Origin: Bradyrhizobium sp. STM 3843
Lineage (GTDB): Bacteria; Pseudomonadota; Alphaproteobacteria; Rhizobiales; Xanthobacteraceae
Assembly: GCF_000239815.1 (NCBI RefSeq)
Contig: NZ_CAFK01000198.1
Span: forward strand, 60,282-124,281
Reading direction: 5' to 3'
DNA: 64,000 nt
This document shows, in pieces, positions 37,256 to 45,749 of the stretch. Each line of letters starts with the position of its first letter. Within the stretch, counting starts at the first letter, position 1. Position numbers and translations under genes: made by a program. Under the pieces are notes generated by a model. That model did no database searches. It saw only the letters and a program-made list of their open reading frames with translations, and was not told the DNA's origin.

Positions 37256-38617
37256 TCAGCTACTTCCGGTTAGATCGGCGCCGTGCCGGTCGCCGGTCTC
37301 GCTTTCCTCGACCGCCTCGAAGCGTTGCCGCGGCCAGATGATCTGCACGACTGCGCCGTGGTCGGGAAATGGCCGATTGGTAAACGAGACCTTGGCGCCG
37401 GTGCGTTCGAGCAGCGTCCGGGCAATGAAGACGCCCAGCCCCAGGCCGCCCCCTTGGGAGTCGTCGTTTCCGCGGCGCCGCGACAGATAGGGTTCACCGA
37501 TCCGTTTCAGGATGTCCGGCGCGAAGCCCGGACCGTCGTCGGAGACCGCGATCTCCACCGTCTCATTGTTCCACCAGGCATTGACCTCGACAGCATCGCG
37601 GGCGAAGTCCACTGCGTTTTCCAGGATGTTGCCGACGCCGTAGAGGATCGCGGGATTGCGCGTCCCAACCGGCTCCTTGGCCGCGGCAAGGGCGATGCGC
37701 ACCTTGATATCGACGCCGAAATCCCGGTGCGGCGCCACCGTCTCCTCGATCAGGGTCGAGAGCTTCATGCGGTCGAACATCGAGCCGGTTGATGAGAGCT
37801 GAGTGATCTTGCCGAGGATGTCGCGGCAGCGCTGCGCCTGCTCGCGCAGCGTCTTGATGTCACCTGACACCTGTCCGTTGTCCTGCAGCGCCCGCTCGAG
37901 CTCGCGCGAGATCAGGACGATGGTGGCAAGCGGCGTGCCGAGCTCATGTGCCGCAGCCGCCGCAAGACCATCGAGCTGGGTCAGGTGCTGCTCGCGCGCC
38001 AGCACGAGCTCGGTGGCCGCGAGCGCGTCCGAGAGCTTGCGTGCCTCCTCTGTGACCTGAAACGAATAAAGGCTGGTGACGCCGATCGCGAGCGCGATCG
38101 AGAGCCAGACGCCGAAGATATAGATCGGCGGGAAATCCAGCGGCTCTTCGCCATCCCAGGGCAACGGCATATGGAAGAACAGCAGCAGGGTGGCGCAGGC
38201 GACCGCGAGCAGCCCGAGCATCACGGTGAGCCGGACCGGCAGCGCGGTGGCCGATATGAGCACCGGCACCAGGAACATGAACGAGAATGGGTTATCCAGC
38301 CCGCCGGTCAGATAGAGCAATGTCGCGAGCTCGACGATGTTCAGCGCGAGCAGGCCGCCGGCATGGCGCGGTTCCAGCAGCTGCATCGGGTTGAACGCGA
38401 TCTGCAGCGCGAGATTGATCAGCGCCGAGACGCTGATGACGGCAAGGCACGGCACCACCGGCAGGTCGAATTCCAGGCCCTGAACGACCACGAAGATCGC
38501 CGTCAATTGCCCCAGTGCGGCGAGCCAGCGCAGCCGCAGAATGGTGTCGAGTCGGACCCGCCGCCGCGGGTCGCGAAGCTCGGTGTCCGGCGTGTCGGTG
38601 ATCAGCGTGTCGGTCAT
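37256..38617 (-). CDS. regS: RegS/ActS/PrrB/RegB-type redox sensor kinase
   Basis: A 453-residue membrane kinase from ATG 38617 (MTDTLITDT); the frame open to 38791 overlaps the divergent ABC gene. Six membrane helices cover residues 30-185, with the quinone-binding heptapeptide GGLDNPF at 105-111. The H-box AAAHELGTPLATI has His224, and the redox-active Cys of RegB corresponds to Cys264 in QAQRCRDIL. The ATPase domain has DDGPGF and GGGLGLGVFIA. It senses the ubiquinone pool and thiol state and phosphorylates RegR. All key residues are present. Confidence 0.95.
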   Translation of the reverse strand: MTDTLITDTPDTELRDPRRRVRLDTILRLRWLAALGQLTAIFVVVQGLEFDLPVVPCLAVISVSALINLALQIAFNPMQLLEPRHAGGLLALNIVELATLLYLTGGLDNPFSFMFLVPVLISATALPVRLTVMLGLLAVACATLLLFFHMPLPWDGEEPLDFPPIYIFGVWLSIALAIGVTSLYSFQVTEEARKLSDALAATELVLAREQHLTQLDGLAAAAAHELGTPLATIVLISRELERALQDNGQVSGDIKTLREQAQRCRDILGKITQLSSTGSMFDRMKLSTLIEETVAPHRDFGVDIKVRIALAAAKEPVGTRNPAILYGVGNILENAVDFARDAVEVNAWWNNETVEIAVSDDGPGFAPDILKRIGEPYLSRRRGNDDSQGGGLGLGVFIARTLLERTGAKVSFTNRPFPDHGAVVQIIWPRQRFEAVEESETGDRHGADLTGSS

Positions 38618-38717
38618 GACCAGCAACTTAGTGTCGCCTGGGGGCGGCGACAAATCGGCCCGTTCACCTGCTTCGCCTGTTGCGCTTCGCAGCGCAATGG
38701 CCCAATGAACGGGGCCC

Positions 38718-39512
38718 ATGACACATGATGACGCAGCCTTGCCCCGCGCGGCCGCGCAGGGGCCGCATGTCTCGGCGGCTATCGCGGTCACGCATCTGAC
38801 AAAGATCTACAAAGCGACCCGCGCGGTCGACGACATCTCGTTTCGGATTGGCCATGGCAGCATCACCGGCCTGCTCGGCGGCAATGGTGCGGGCAAGACC
38901 ACGACGATTGCCACGATCATGGGGCTGGTGCTGCCGACCTCAGGGCAAGTCGAGGTGCTCGGACATCCAATGCCGGAGCAGAGCGACGAGGTGCTGGGGC
39001 GGATGAATTTCGAAAGCCCCTATGTCGATATGCCGATGCGGCTGACGGTGCGACAAAATCTCACGATCTTCGGCCGCCTTTATGCGGTCGGAGGCCTCAA
39101 AGACCGTATCGCGCAGCTGGCGTCCGACCTTGACCTTACCGATTTCCTCGATCGCGCCTCGGGCAAGCTGTCGGCGGGGCAGAAGACGCGCGTTGCGCTG
39201 GCCAAGGCCCTGATCAACGATCCCGAGCTCCTGCTGTTGGACGAGCCGACGGCCTCGCTCGATCCCGATACCGCCGACTGGGTGCGCGGCCATCTCGAGC
39301 GCTATCGCCAACGCCGCGGCGCGACCATCCTGCTCGCCTCCCACAACATGCTGGAGGTGGAGCGGCTCTGCGACCGCGTCATCATCATGAAGCGCGGCCG
39401 CATCGAGGATGACGACAGCCCGGCGCAGATCATGGCGCGATACAACCGGAACACGCTCGAAGAGGTGTTCCTCGACGTCGCGCGCGGCCGCGACCGGGAG
39501 ACCGTGCCATGA
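38718..39512 (+). CDS. ABC transporter ATP-binding protein
   Basis: A 264-residue ATPase of the ABC-2 export class: Walker A GLLGGNGAGKTT, Q-loop MNFESPYVD, signature KLSAGQKTR, Walker B LLLLDEPTASLDPDTA, and switch LLASHNM. The C-terminus LEEVFLDVARG is typical of drug- or polysaccharide-type ABC-2 partners. It overlaps the permease gene by ATGA. Divergent from regS with a 100-base gap, so a shared control region is possible. Confidence 0.93.
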   Translation: MTHDDAALPRAAAQGPHVSAAIAVTHLTKIYKATRAVDDISFRIGHGSITGLLGGNGAGKTTTIATIMGLVLPTSGQVEVLGHPMPEQSDEVLGRMNFESPYVDMPMRLTVRQNLTIFGRLYAVGGLKDRIAQLASDLDLTDFLDRASGKLSAGQKTRVALAKALINDPELLLLDEPTASLDPDTADWVRGHLERYRQRRGATILLASHNMLEVERLCDRVIIMKRGRIEDDDSPAQIMARYNRNTLEEVFLDVARGRDRETVP

Positions 39513-40321
39513 ACGATTTCTCCCTGGCCATCGCGCCGCACCGGATCGGCGCGATGATCCTGCGCTACTGGTATCTCTTGCTGTCGTCCTGGCCACGGCT
39601 GCTGGAGCTGATCTACTGGCCGACATTGCAGATCATCACATGGGGATTCCTGCAGACCTATATCGCCAGCAATGCCGGCTTCTTTGCCCGCGCCGGCGGC
39701 ACCTTGATCGGCGCGGTGATCCTCTGGGACATCCTGTTTCGAGGCCAGCTCGGCTTCTCCATCTCATTTTTGGAGGAGATGTGGTCGCGCAATCTCGGCA
39801 ACCTGATGATGAGTCCCTTGAAGCCGATCGAGTTCCTGCTCGCGCTGATGGTCATGAGCGTGATCCGGCTGGCGATCGGCGTGATCCCGATGACGCTGCT
39901 CGCCATCGCGTTCTTCCAGTTCAATTTCTACAGCCTTGGCCTGCCGCTGATCGCCTTCTTCTGTAACCTGATCTTCACCTCCTGGGCAGTTGGCATCTTC
40001 GTGTCCGGCCTGGTGCTGCGCAATGGTCTCGGCGCCGAGAGCATTGTCTGGACCTTGATGTTCGCGTTGATGCCATTGGCTTGCGTCTACTATCCGGTCA
40101 GCGTGCTGCCCGGATGGCTGCAATCGGTGTCCTGGACCTTGCCGCCCACCTATGTATTCGAAGGGATGCGTGCGCTTCTGATCAACCAGGTTTTTCGTGT
40201 CGACCTGATGCTCACCGCGCTGGCGCTCAACGCCGCCCTGCTATTGGCGTCATTTGCGGCATTCATTGCTCTGTTGCGGAGCGCCCGGCGCGCCGGGTCG
40301 CTGTTGAGCAGCGGGGAATAA
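39509..40321 (+). CDS. ABC-2 type transporter permease
   Basis: A 270-residue membrane protein with six helices and the ABC-2 pattern (LELIYWPTLQIITWGFLQTYI, then FEEMWSRNLGN-like cytoplasmic loop and YYPVSVLPGWLQSVSWTLPPTYVFEGMR near the end). The last stretch is the conserved ABC-2 export signature. Works with the overlapping ATPase gene. The exported molecule is unknown. Confidence 0.92.
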   Translation: MNDFSLAIAPHRIGAMILRYWYLLLSSWPRLLELIYWPTLQIITWGFLQTYIASNAGFFARAGGTLIGAVILWDILFRGQLGFSISFLEEMWSRNLGNLMMSPLKPIEFLLALMVMSVIRLAIGVIPMTLLAIAFFQFNFYSLGLPLIAFFCNLIFTSWAVGIFVSGLVLRNGLGAESIVWTLMFALMPLACVYYPVSVLPGWLQSVSWTLPPTYVFEGMRALLINQVFRVDLMLTALALNAALLLASFAAFIALLRSARRAGSLLSSGE

Positions 40322-40388
40322 TCCACATTTTCCCGTGAATTTCCGGTGAGTTTTGGCTCTTGAATGCGTTAGCTAGTGCAACAGCGGA

Positions 40389-40422
40389 TTGACGCTTTAT
40401 TACGCATTCGGCACTATATATT
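40389..40422 (+). promoter_or_regulatory. Candidate promoter region of phaZ
   Basis: TTGACG at 40389-40394 followed by an AT-rich TATATATT at 40415-40422. The spacing is longer than ideal, so a shifted -10 (CACTAT at 40412) is possible. The pair TGCAAC (40377) and GTTGCA (40425) brackets it as an inverted repeat and could be a regulator site. Confidence 0.4.
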
Positions 40423-40446
40423 GCGTTGCAGAGAGGTTCGAAAAGC

Positions 40447-41775
40447 ATGCCGATAGGTGAGTTTGGCGGCGCACCGCCCCTGGCGTCGGAAGGCAGTCCC
40501 GTCCTGACGACTCCGATGTACTGGATGTACGAAATGGCGCACGCCTCGCTCAATCCGGCGCGGGCAGTCACGGACGCCACCAAGATCCTGTTTCAAAATC
40601 CGCTCAATCCGTGGACCCACACGCAGGCCGGCAAGTCGATTGCGGCGGCCTGCGAACTGTTCGAGCGCACCACACGCCGTTATGGAAAGCCTGAATGGGG
40701 GCTCGACGAGACCGAGGTCAACGGTGTCAGAACCCCGGTCGAGATCCACAACGTCTGGGAAAAGCCGTTCTGCCGGTTGCTCTATTTCGACCGCAAGCTG
40801 ACCCGGCCGCTGCGCGCTCCGCAGCCGCGGCTTCTGATCGTGGCGCCGATGTCCGGCCATTACGCGACCCTGTTGCGCGGAACGGTCGAAGCGTTTCTGC
40901 CGACGCATGAGGTCTATATCACGGATTGGGCCGACGCGCGCATGGTGCCGCTCGCGGAAGGCCGCTTCGATCTCGACGACTATATCGATTACGTCATCGA
41001 GATGCTCCACGTGCTCGGGACGAACATGCACGTCGTGGCGGTGTGCCAGCCCGCCGTGCCGGTGCTGGCGGCCATCTCGGTCATGGAGGCCGAGCGCGAC
41101 CCGTTCGTGCCGCTGTCGATGACCTTGATGGGCGGACCGATCGACACGCGCCGCAATCCGACCGCGGTCAACCAGCTCGCCGTTCAGCGCGGCATCGACT
41201 GGTTCCGCAATCACGTCATCACCAAGGTGCCGTTCCCGCATCCCGGCGTGATGCGCGACGTCTATCCGGGCTTCCTGCAGCTCAACGGGTTCATCAGCAT
41301 GAACCTGGATCGCCATGTCGATGCGCACAAGGCGTTGTTCGCCAATCTGGTGAAGGGCGACGGCGATCAGGTCGACAAGCACCGCGACTTTTACGACGAA
41401 TATCTCGCGGTGATGGATCTGGCTGCGGAATATTATTTGCAGACAGTCGAGACGGTGTTCATCAAGCACGCCCTGCCGAAGGGTGAAATGACCCATCGCG
41501 GCAATCCGGTCGACCCATCCAAGATCACGCGTGTGGCTTTGATGACGGTGGAAGGGGAGAAAGACGACATTTCCGGTCTCGGACAGACCGAAGCGACACA
41601 CAGACTCTGCACCTCGATCCCGGCGCATCGCCGTGTCCACTACGTGCAGCCCGGTGTCGGACATTACGGCGTGTTCAACGGTTCGCGATTCAAGTCGGAA
41701 ATCGTGCCGCGCATCTCGGATTTCATGATGTCGGCTGCAGATCCGAAAGCATTGCTCGCGCTCGCTGCTGAATAG
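40447..41775 (+). CDS. phaZ: Intracellular polyhydroxybutyrate depolymerase PhaZ
   Basis: A 442-residue depolymerase from ATG 40447 (MPIGEFGGAPP). It uses a Cys nucleophile, Cys200 in VVAVCQPAVPV, in place of the Ser of secreted enzymes. The family's N-terminus (YWMYEMAHASLNPAR), PMSGHYATLLRGTVEAFLP and VYITDWADARMVP are intact, as is the catalytic His region VGHYGVFNG. It degrades native cytoplasmic PHB granules. A hairpin at 41859-41890 ends the gene. Upstream is an ABC exporter, not a pha operon, so it is probably expressed alone. Confidence 0.95.
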   Translation: MPIGEFGGAPPLASEGSPVLTTPMYWMYEMAHASLNPARAVTDATKILFQNPLNPWTHTQAGKSIAAACELFERTTRRYGKPEWGLDETEVNGVRTPVEIHNVWEKPFCRLLYFDRKLTRPLRAPQPRLLIVAPMSGHYATLLRGTVEAFLPTHEVYITDWADARMVPLAEGRFDLDDYIDYVIEMLHVLGTNMHVVAVCQPAVPVLAAISVMEAERDPFVPLSMTLMGGPIDTRRNPTAVNQLAVQRGIDWFRNHVITKVPFPHPGVMRDVYPGFLQLNGFISMNLDRHVDAHKALFANLVKGDGDQVDKHRDFYDEYLAVMDLAAEYYLQTVETVFIKHALPKGEMTHRGNPVDPSKITRVALMTVEGEKDDISGLGQTEATHRLCTSIPAHRRVHYVQPGVGHYGVFNGSRFKSEIVPRISDFMMSAADPKALLALAAE

Positions 41776-41858
41776 CCGCGTGGAGTGCTGCGTCCCTGCT
41801 CGAATCCGAGTTTGGGTAAGGCGTTGATTTGCCCCGGGAAACCGGATTGCATGAGTGA

Positions 41859-41890
41859 CTCAAGGGGTGAATATGGCGTCACTCCTTGAG
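41859..41890 (+). terminator. Terminator-like hairpin after phaZ
   Basis: CTCAAGGGGTGA and TCACTCCTTGAG pair over 12 positions with one mismatch, loop ATATGGCG, followed by CAATGCTTTTG. About 85 bases past the phaZ stop. A short T-run supports termination. Confidence 0.55.
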
Positions 41891-42066
41891 CAATGCTTTT
41901 GATTAAAGATTCATTCAAAAAGTTGCTTTCGAGGCCCAAGGTCTGGTGTTCGTCGGACGCTGGACCGCTGTATGTTGGGCAAATGATTTGTTTTTGCGCC
42001 GAACGATTTCCCTGGCGGCGGATATGGCAGAATCCGGGCGAACTCTTACTCCCCGGACTGACAGAT

Positions 42067-42822
42067 ATGGCCACTCGCGCCCTCCTTTATCGGCGGCCCG
42101 CCGAACCTTCGCGTCTTCTCGTCAAGCATGGCTCGCAAATCTACTCGATCAGATTGCGCCGCCACCGCAGGGCGCGCCGTTACACGTTGCGAATCCATCC
42201 TTCCGACCGCGAAGCGATCCTCACGATGCCGCCGCGCGGCACGATCGCTGAAGCCAAGGACTTCGCGCAGCGTCACGGTGCGTGGATTGCCGCACGCCTC
42301 GGTCGTTTGCCGAAGGCAGCACCGTTCTTGCCTGGAACGGTCGTGCCGCTGCGCGGCGTGCCGCACCGGATCGCGCATCGCGCCGGCGAGCGCGGCACGG
42401 TCTGGACCGAAACACGCGACAGCGGCGAGAAGGTGCTCTGCGTTGCCGGAGGCCTCGAGCATATCGAACGCCGCGTGCATGACTTCCTCAAGCGGGAGGC
42501 TCGGCGCGATCTGCAGAAGGCCGCCGAATCCTATGCCGACCAGCTCGGTGTCAAGGTGAAGCGGCTGTCGATCCGCGACCAGTCGAGCCGCTGGGGCTCG
42601 TGTACGTCGGCCGGCTCGCTGTCCTTCTCCTGGCGCCTGATCCTGGCGCCGCCCTTCGTGCTCGACTATCTCGCCGCGCATGAGGTCGCGCATCTCGTCG
42701 AGATGAACCACTCGCCGCGGTTCTGGAAAGTCTGCGGCCGGATCTGCGGCTCGGTCGAGCGCGCCAAGAAATGGCTCGATACCTGTGGCAACGATCTCCA
42801 CCGCTACGGGATCGACGATTGA
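42067..42822 (+). CDS. YgjP-like M48-family zinc metallopeptidase
   Basis: A 251-residue protein, ATG 42067 (MATRALLYRRP); upstream frame sequence to 41893 is not family-like. The N-terminal half has YTLRIHPSDREAILTMPP and a W-containing AKDFAQRHGAWIAARL. The C-terminal half has RDQSSRWGSCTSAGSLSFSWRL and the zinc motif HEVAH at the usual YgjP position, then HSPRFW. These are predicted cytosolic zinc peptidases of unknown substrate. A clear terminator follows. Confidence 0.92.
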   Translation: MATRALLYRRPAEPSRLLVKHGSQIYSIRLRRHRRARRYTLRIHPSDREAILTMPPRGTIAEAKDFAQRHGAWIAARLGRLPKAAPFLPGTVVPLRGVPHRIAHRAGERGTVWTETRDSGEKVLCVAGGLEHIERRVHDFLKREARRDLQKAAESYADQLGVKVKRLSIRDQSSRWGSCTSAGSLSFSWRLILAPPFVLDYLAAHEVAHLVEMNHSPRFWKVCGRICGSVERAKKWLDTCGNDLHRYGIDD

Positions 42823-42830
42823 GACATGAC

Positions 42831-42860
42831 AAGGTCCGGCTGGTCCGGACCTTTTCTTTT
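42831..42860 (+). terminator. Rho-independent terminator
   Basis: AAGGTCCG pairs with CGGACCTT, followed by TTCTTTTT. A second copy of CCGGACCTTTTCTTTT follows directly, so the T-run side is duplicated. Confidence 0.8.
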
Positions 42861-43087
42861 TCCGGACCTTTTCTTTTGGTGCGCCTTCATCGGCGCAGCT
42901 GCGCCACCGCCCCGGGGCGGGTAGCATTCCTTTAAGCATGATCGCGATCACAAGCGGCGCCGTTTTTAACCGGTTGTAAGAGGAAGCTTGTCAGAACTTA
43001 TGGGTCCTTGCCCAGGTGACGAGGCGTGATTCCAACCCAGCGCAGCTGCGTTTCCGCAGGAACCTGATGCGCCCCGACGAGTAGCCC

Positions 43088-45730
43088 ATGGCCGAACCCG
43101 CCGACGTGTTGTTGGCCGCGCTCGAACACTCCAGCGAAGCTGTGGTCATTCTCGATTCGGATTTGTGCGTTCATCACGCCAACGCCGCTGCTGAGCGCCT
43201 GTTCCGTGCCGACGGCGCCGCGCTCGTCGGTTCCGATGTCAGCCGTCTCGGCATCCCGCGCGATCATGCCATCTTCAGGGCCCCTGCCGGCGCAGATCAT
43301 GCGCTGCCCGATCGCGGCGAGAGCTCGCCGCGGCCGGTCGAGATCAAGCTCCGACCGGCTGACGGCAGCTGCATCTGCGTCAGTCTGACGCTGTCGCGGC
43401 TCGAGATCGACGGTACGATCTGGCTCGCGCTGTTTGCGCGGGACGTCACGGCCGAAGTCGAGCGGCGCGACCGGCTCGCGCTGCTCCATTCCGTCGCCGA
43501 TCGGACCAACCGGGCGATGGTGGTGACCGATCACGAGCTGAAGATCATCTACACCAACGCCGCTTTTGCGGAGATGTTCGGCTACCAGCCTGGAGAGGCG
43601 ATCGGACGCCGGGCCGACGAGCTGATGGTCGGTCCCTGCACCGACCGCAACGCGATCGAAAAGCTGAAGCTCTGGCTGGCGGAAGACCGCGGCGGCGAGG
43701 AGGAAGTCCTCGTCTATGACAAGAGCGGCCGCGAGATCTGGGTTACCGCGTATGTCAAGGCGCATCGGAACCGGCGTGGTGCCGTCAAATATCTGGTCGG
43801 CCTGCTGAGCGACATCAGCGAAAGCAAGCAGCTGCGTTCACTGCAGCAGCTGATCACGACGGCACTCGCCGACAATGTCCCAATCGCCGAGATCTGTGAC
43901 CGGCTCTGCCGGCGCGTTGAGGAGCTTGCACCCGACGTCGTCTGCTCGATCCTCCATGTCGATGCGGACGGGCTGGTCCATCCGCTCGGCGGTCCCAGCC
44001 TGCCGGCGGACTATTCTGCGGCGCTGGACGGCATCCCGATCGGGCCTGAGGTCGGATCCTGTGGGACCGCAGCCTATCTCTGCGAGCCGGTCCTGGCACA
44101 GGATATCGACGCCGACCCGCGCTGGCAGCCTTATAAAGCGGGTCCGCTGGCGGCGGGCTTGCGCGCCTGCTGGTCGACGCCGATCAAGGGCAAGGACGGG
44201 CGGGTCATCGGAACCTTTGCCTTCTACTTCCGGGAATGCCGCGGCCCGAGCCGATGGCACGAGCAGATCGTGGAGGCCTGCGTCCATCTCGGGGCGCTCG
44301 CGATCGAGCGGCAGGAGGCGATGTCCGCGGTCGCGCGCATGGCATATTACGATATGCTGACCGGCCTGCCGAACCGGGCCCATATCCGCTCCCTGATCGC
44401 GACGGCGCTCGAGGCTTGCCCCGAGGGCGGGCATGTGGCCGTCGCCTATCTCGACGCGGACAACTTCAAGGACGTCAACGACACGCTCGGCCACGCCGCC
44501 GGCGACGAGTTCCTGATCGCCTTCGCCAAGCGGCTGCGCGGGCAGTTGCGGCCGGGCGACATGCTGGGGCGGCTCGGCGGCGACGAGTTCCTGGTGCTGC
44601 TGCCGAACCGGGATTCGATCGAGGCCTCCCTGATGGCGGCCCGCATCACCGCGGCGCTGGCGGTGCCGCTCACGATCGGCAGCCGGCAGGTGCCGATGTC
44701 GGCGAGCATGGGGCTCAGCCTTTACCCGGACAACGCCTCCGACATCGACACGCTGATCAAGCAGTCCGATGCCGCGATGTACAAGGCCAAGAGCGCCGGG
44801 CGCGCCACCTACCGCTTCTTCAGCGCCGATCTCGACAAGATCGCCGAGCAACGCTTGATGCACAGCACGGCGCTGCGCGACGCGGTCGCGAACGAGGCGC
44901 TGAAGCTGTACTACCAGCCGCAGATCCGGAGCCGGGACGGGGCCATTCACGGCGTGGAAGCGCTGGCGCGCTGGCACGACGAGGTCCTCGGCGACGTATC
45001 GCCGGCGAAATTCATCCCGCTCGCGGAGGAATGCGGACTGATCGAGCAGATCGGGCTGTGGTCGATGCGCGAGGCCTGCCGGCAGATGGCCGCATGGCAG
45101 CGGGCCGGGCTCGATATTCCGAGCGTCTCGGTCAATCTGTCGCCGATCAACTTCCAGAACGTCAATCTGGCCGCGCGCGTGGCGCAGATCCTGAACGAAT
45201 ACGGCCTGCCGCCGAAGCGGCTGATGCTCGAGATCACCGAGGGCGTGTTCCTGAACGAGCGCGCCACCGTGGTGGCGACCATGAACGAGCTGCGCAATCT
45301 GGGCGTCGGGCTGTCGCTGGACGATTTCGGCACCGGCTATTCCAGTCTGAGCCGGCTGGCGCAGCTGCCGATTAGCGAATTGAAGATCGATCGCAGCTTC
45401 ATGCGCGATGTCGAGGACAATCCGGGCACCCGCGCCATCGTGACCGCGGTGGTCCGGGTCGGGCAGAGCATGAATCTCGCTGTCGTGGCCGAAGGCGTCG
45501 AGACCGAGGGGCAGCGCCATCTGCTGGATGAGCTCGGATGCGATGCGCTGCAGGGCTTCCTCTACGCGCGGCCGCTGCCCGCGACCGGTTTCGGGCGATG
45601 GTTGCTCGAACACAGTGCCAGTCGCGCCAGCCTGATGCTCAAGCAGATCGGCCGCGCGCTCGCTGCGCCGTCGTCCAAGCCGTCCGGCGTCCCGACGCCG
45701 CGCAAGGCCGGCTCTGTGCCTGCGGCCTGA
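43088..45730 (+). CDS. PAS-PAS-GAF-GGDEF-EAL protein (DosP-like architecture)
   Basis: An 880-residue soluble sensor. PAS-A is about residues 5-125, PAS-B 130-250, GAF 260-410, then GGDEF (GRLGGDEFLVLL with RPGD inhibitory site five residues before) and EAL (VEALARW, VSVNLSP, LDDFGTGYSSLSRL, VAEGVET), all intact. The order and EAL wording match E. coli DosP. However, the DosP heme-ligand region (RPAHPEYIRHN) is not recognisable in PAS-A (IPRDHAIFRAPAGAD), so oxygen sensing should not be assumed. Convergent with the penicillin-binding protein gene (19-base gap). Confidence 0.92.
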   Translation: MAEPADVLLAALEHSSEAVVILDSDLCVHHANAAAERLFRADGAALVGSDVSRLGIPRDHAIFRAPAGADHALPDRGESSPRPVEIKLRPADGSCICVSLTLSRLEIDGTIWLALFARDVTAEVERRDRLALLHSVADRTNRAMVVTDHELKIIYTNAAFAEMFGYQPGEAIGRRADELMVGPCTDRNAIEKLKLWLAEDRGGEEEVLVYDKSGREIWVTAYVKAHRNRRGAVKYLVGLLSDISESKQLRSLQQLITTALADNVPIAEICDRLCRRVEELAPDVVCSILHVDADGLVHPLGGPSLPADYSAALDGIPIGPEVGSCGTAAYLCEPVLAQDIDADPRWQPYKAGPLAAGLRACWSTPIKGKDGRVIGTFAFYFRECRGPSRWHEQIVEACVHLGALAIERQEAMSAVARMAYYDMLTGLPNRAHIRSLIATALEACPEGGHVAVAYLDADNFKDVNDTLGHAAGDEFLIAFAKRLRGQLRPGDMLGRLGGDEFLVLLPNRDSIEASLMAARITAALAVPLTIGSRQVPMSASMGLSLYPDNASDIDTLIKQSDAAMYKAKSAGRATYRFFSADLDKIAEQRLMHSTALRDAVANEALKLYYQPQIRSRDGAIHGVEALARWHDEVLGDVSPAKFIPLAEECGLIEQIGLWSMREACRQMAAWQRAGLDIPSVSVNLSPINFQNVNLAARVAQILNEYGLPPKRLMLEITEGVFLNERATVVATMNELRNLGVGLSLDDFGTGYSSLSRLAQLPISELKIDRSFMRDVEDNPGTRAIVTAVVRVGQSMNLAVVAEGVETEGQRHLLDELGCDALQGFLYARPLPATGFGRWLLEHSASRASLMLKQIGRALAAPSSKPSGVPTPRKAGSVPAA

Positions 45731-45749
45731 TCGCGCTACGCCGCCATTC

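Noticed and set aside
43838..45613. 591-codon minus-strand frame opposite the PAS-PAS-GAF-GGDEF-EAL gene
   Set aside because: Shadow of the GGDEF-EAL coding strand with no domain of its own.
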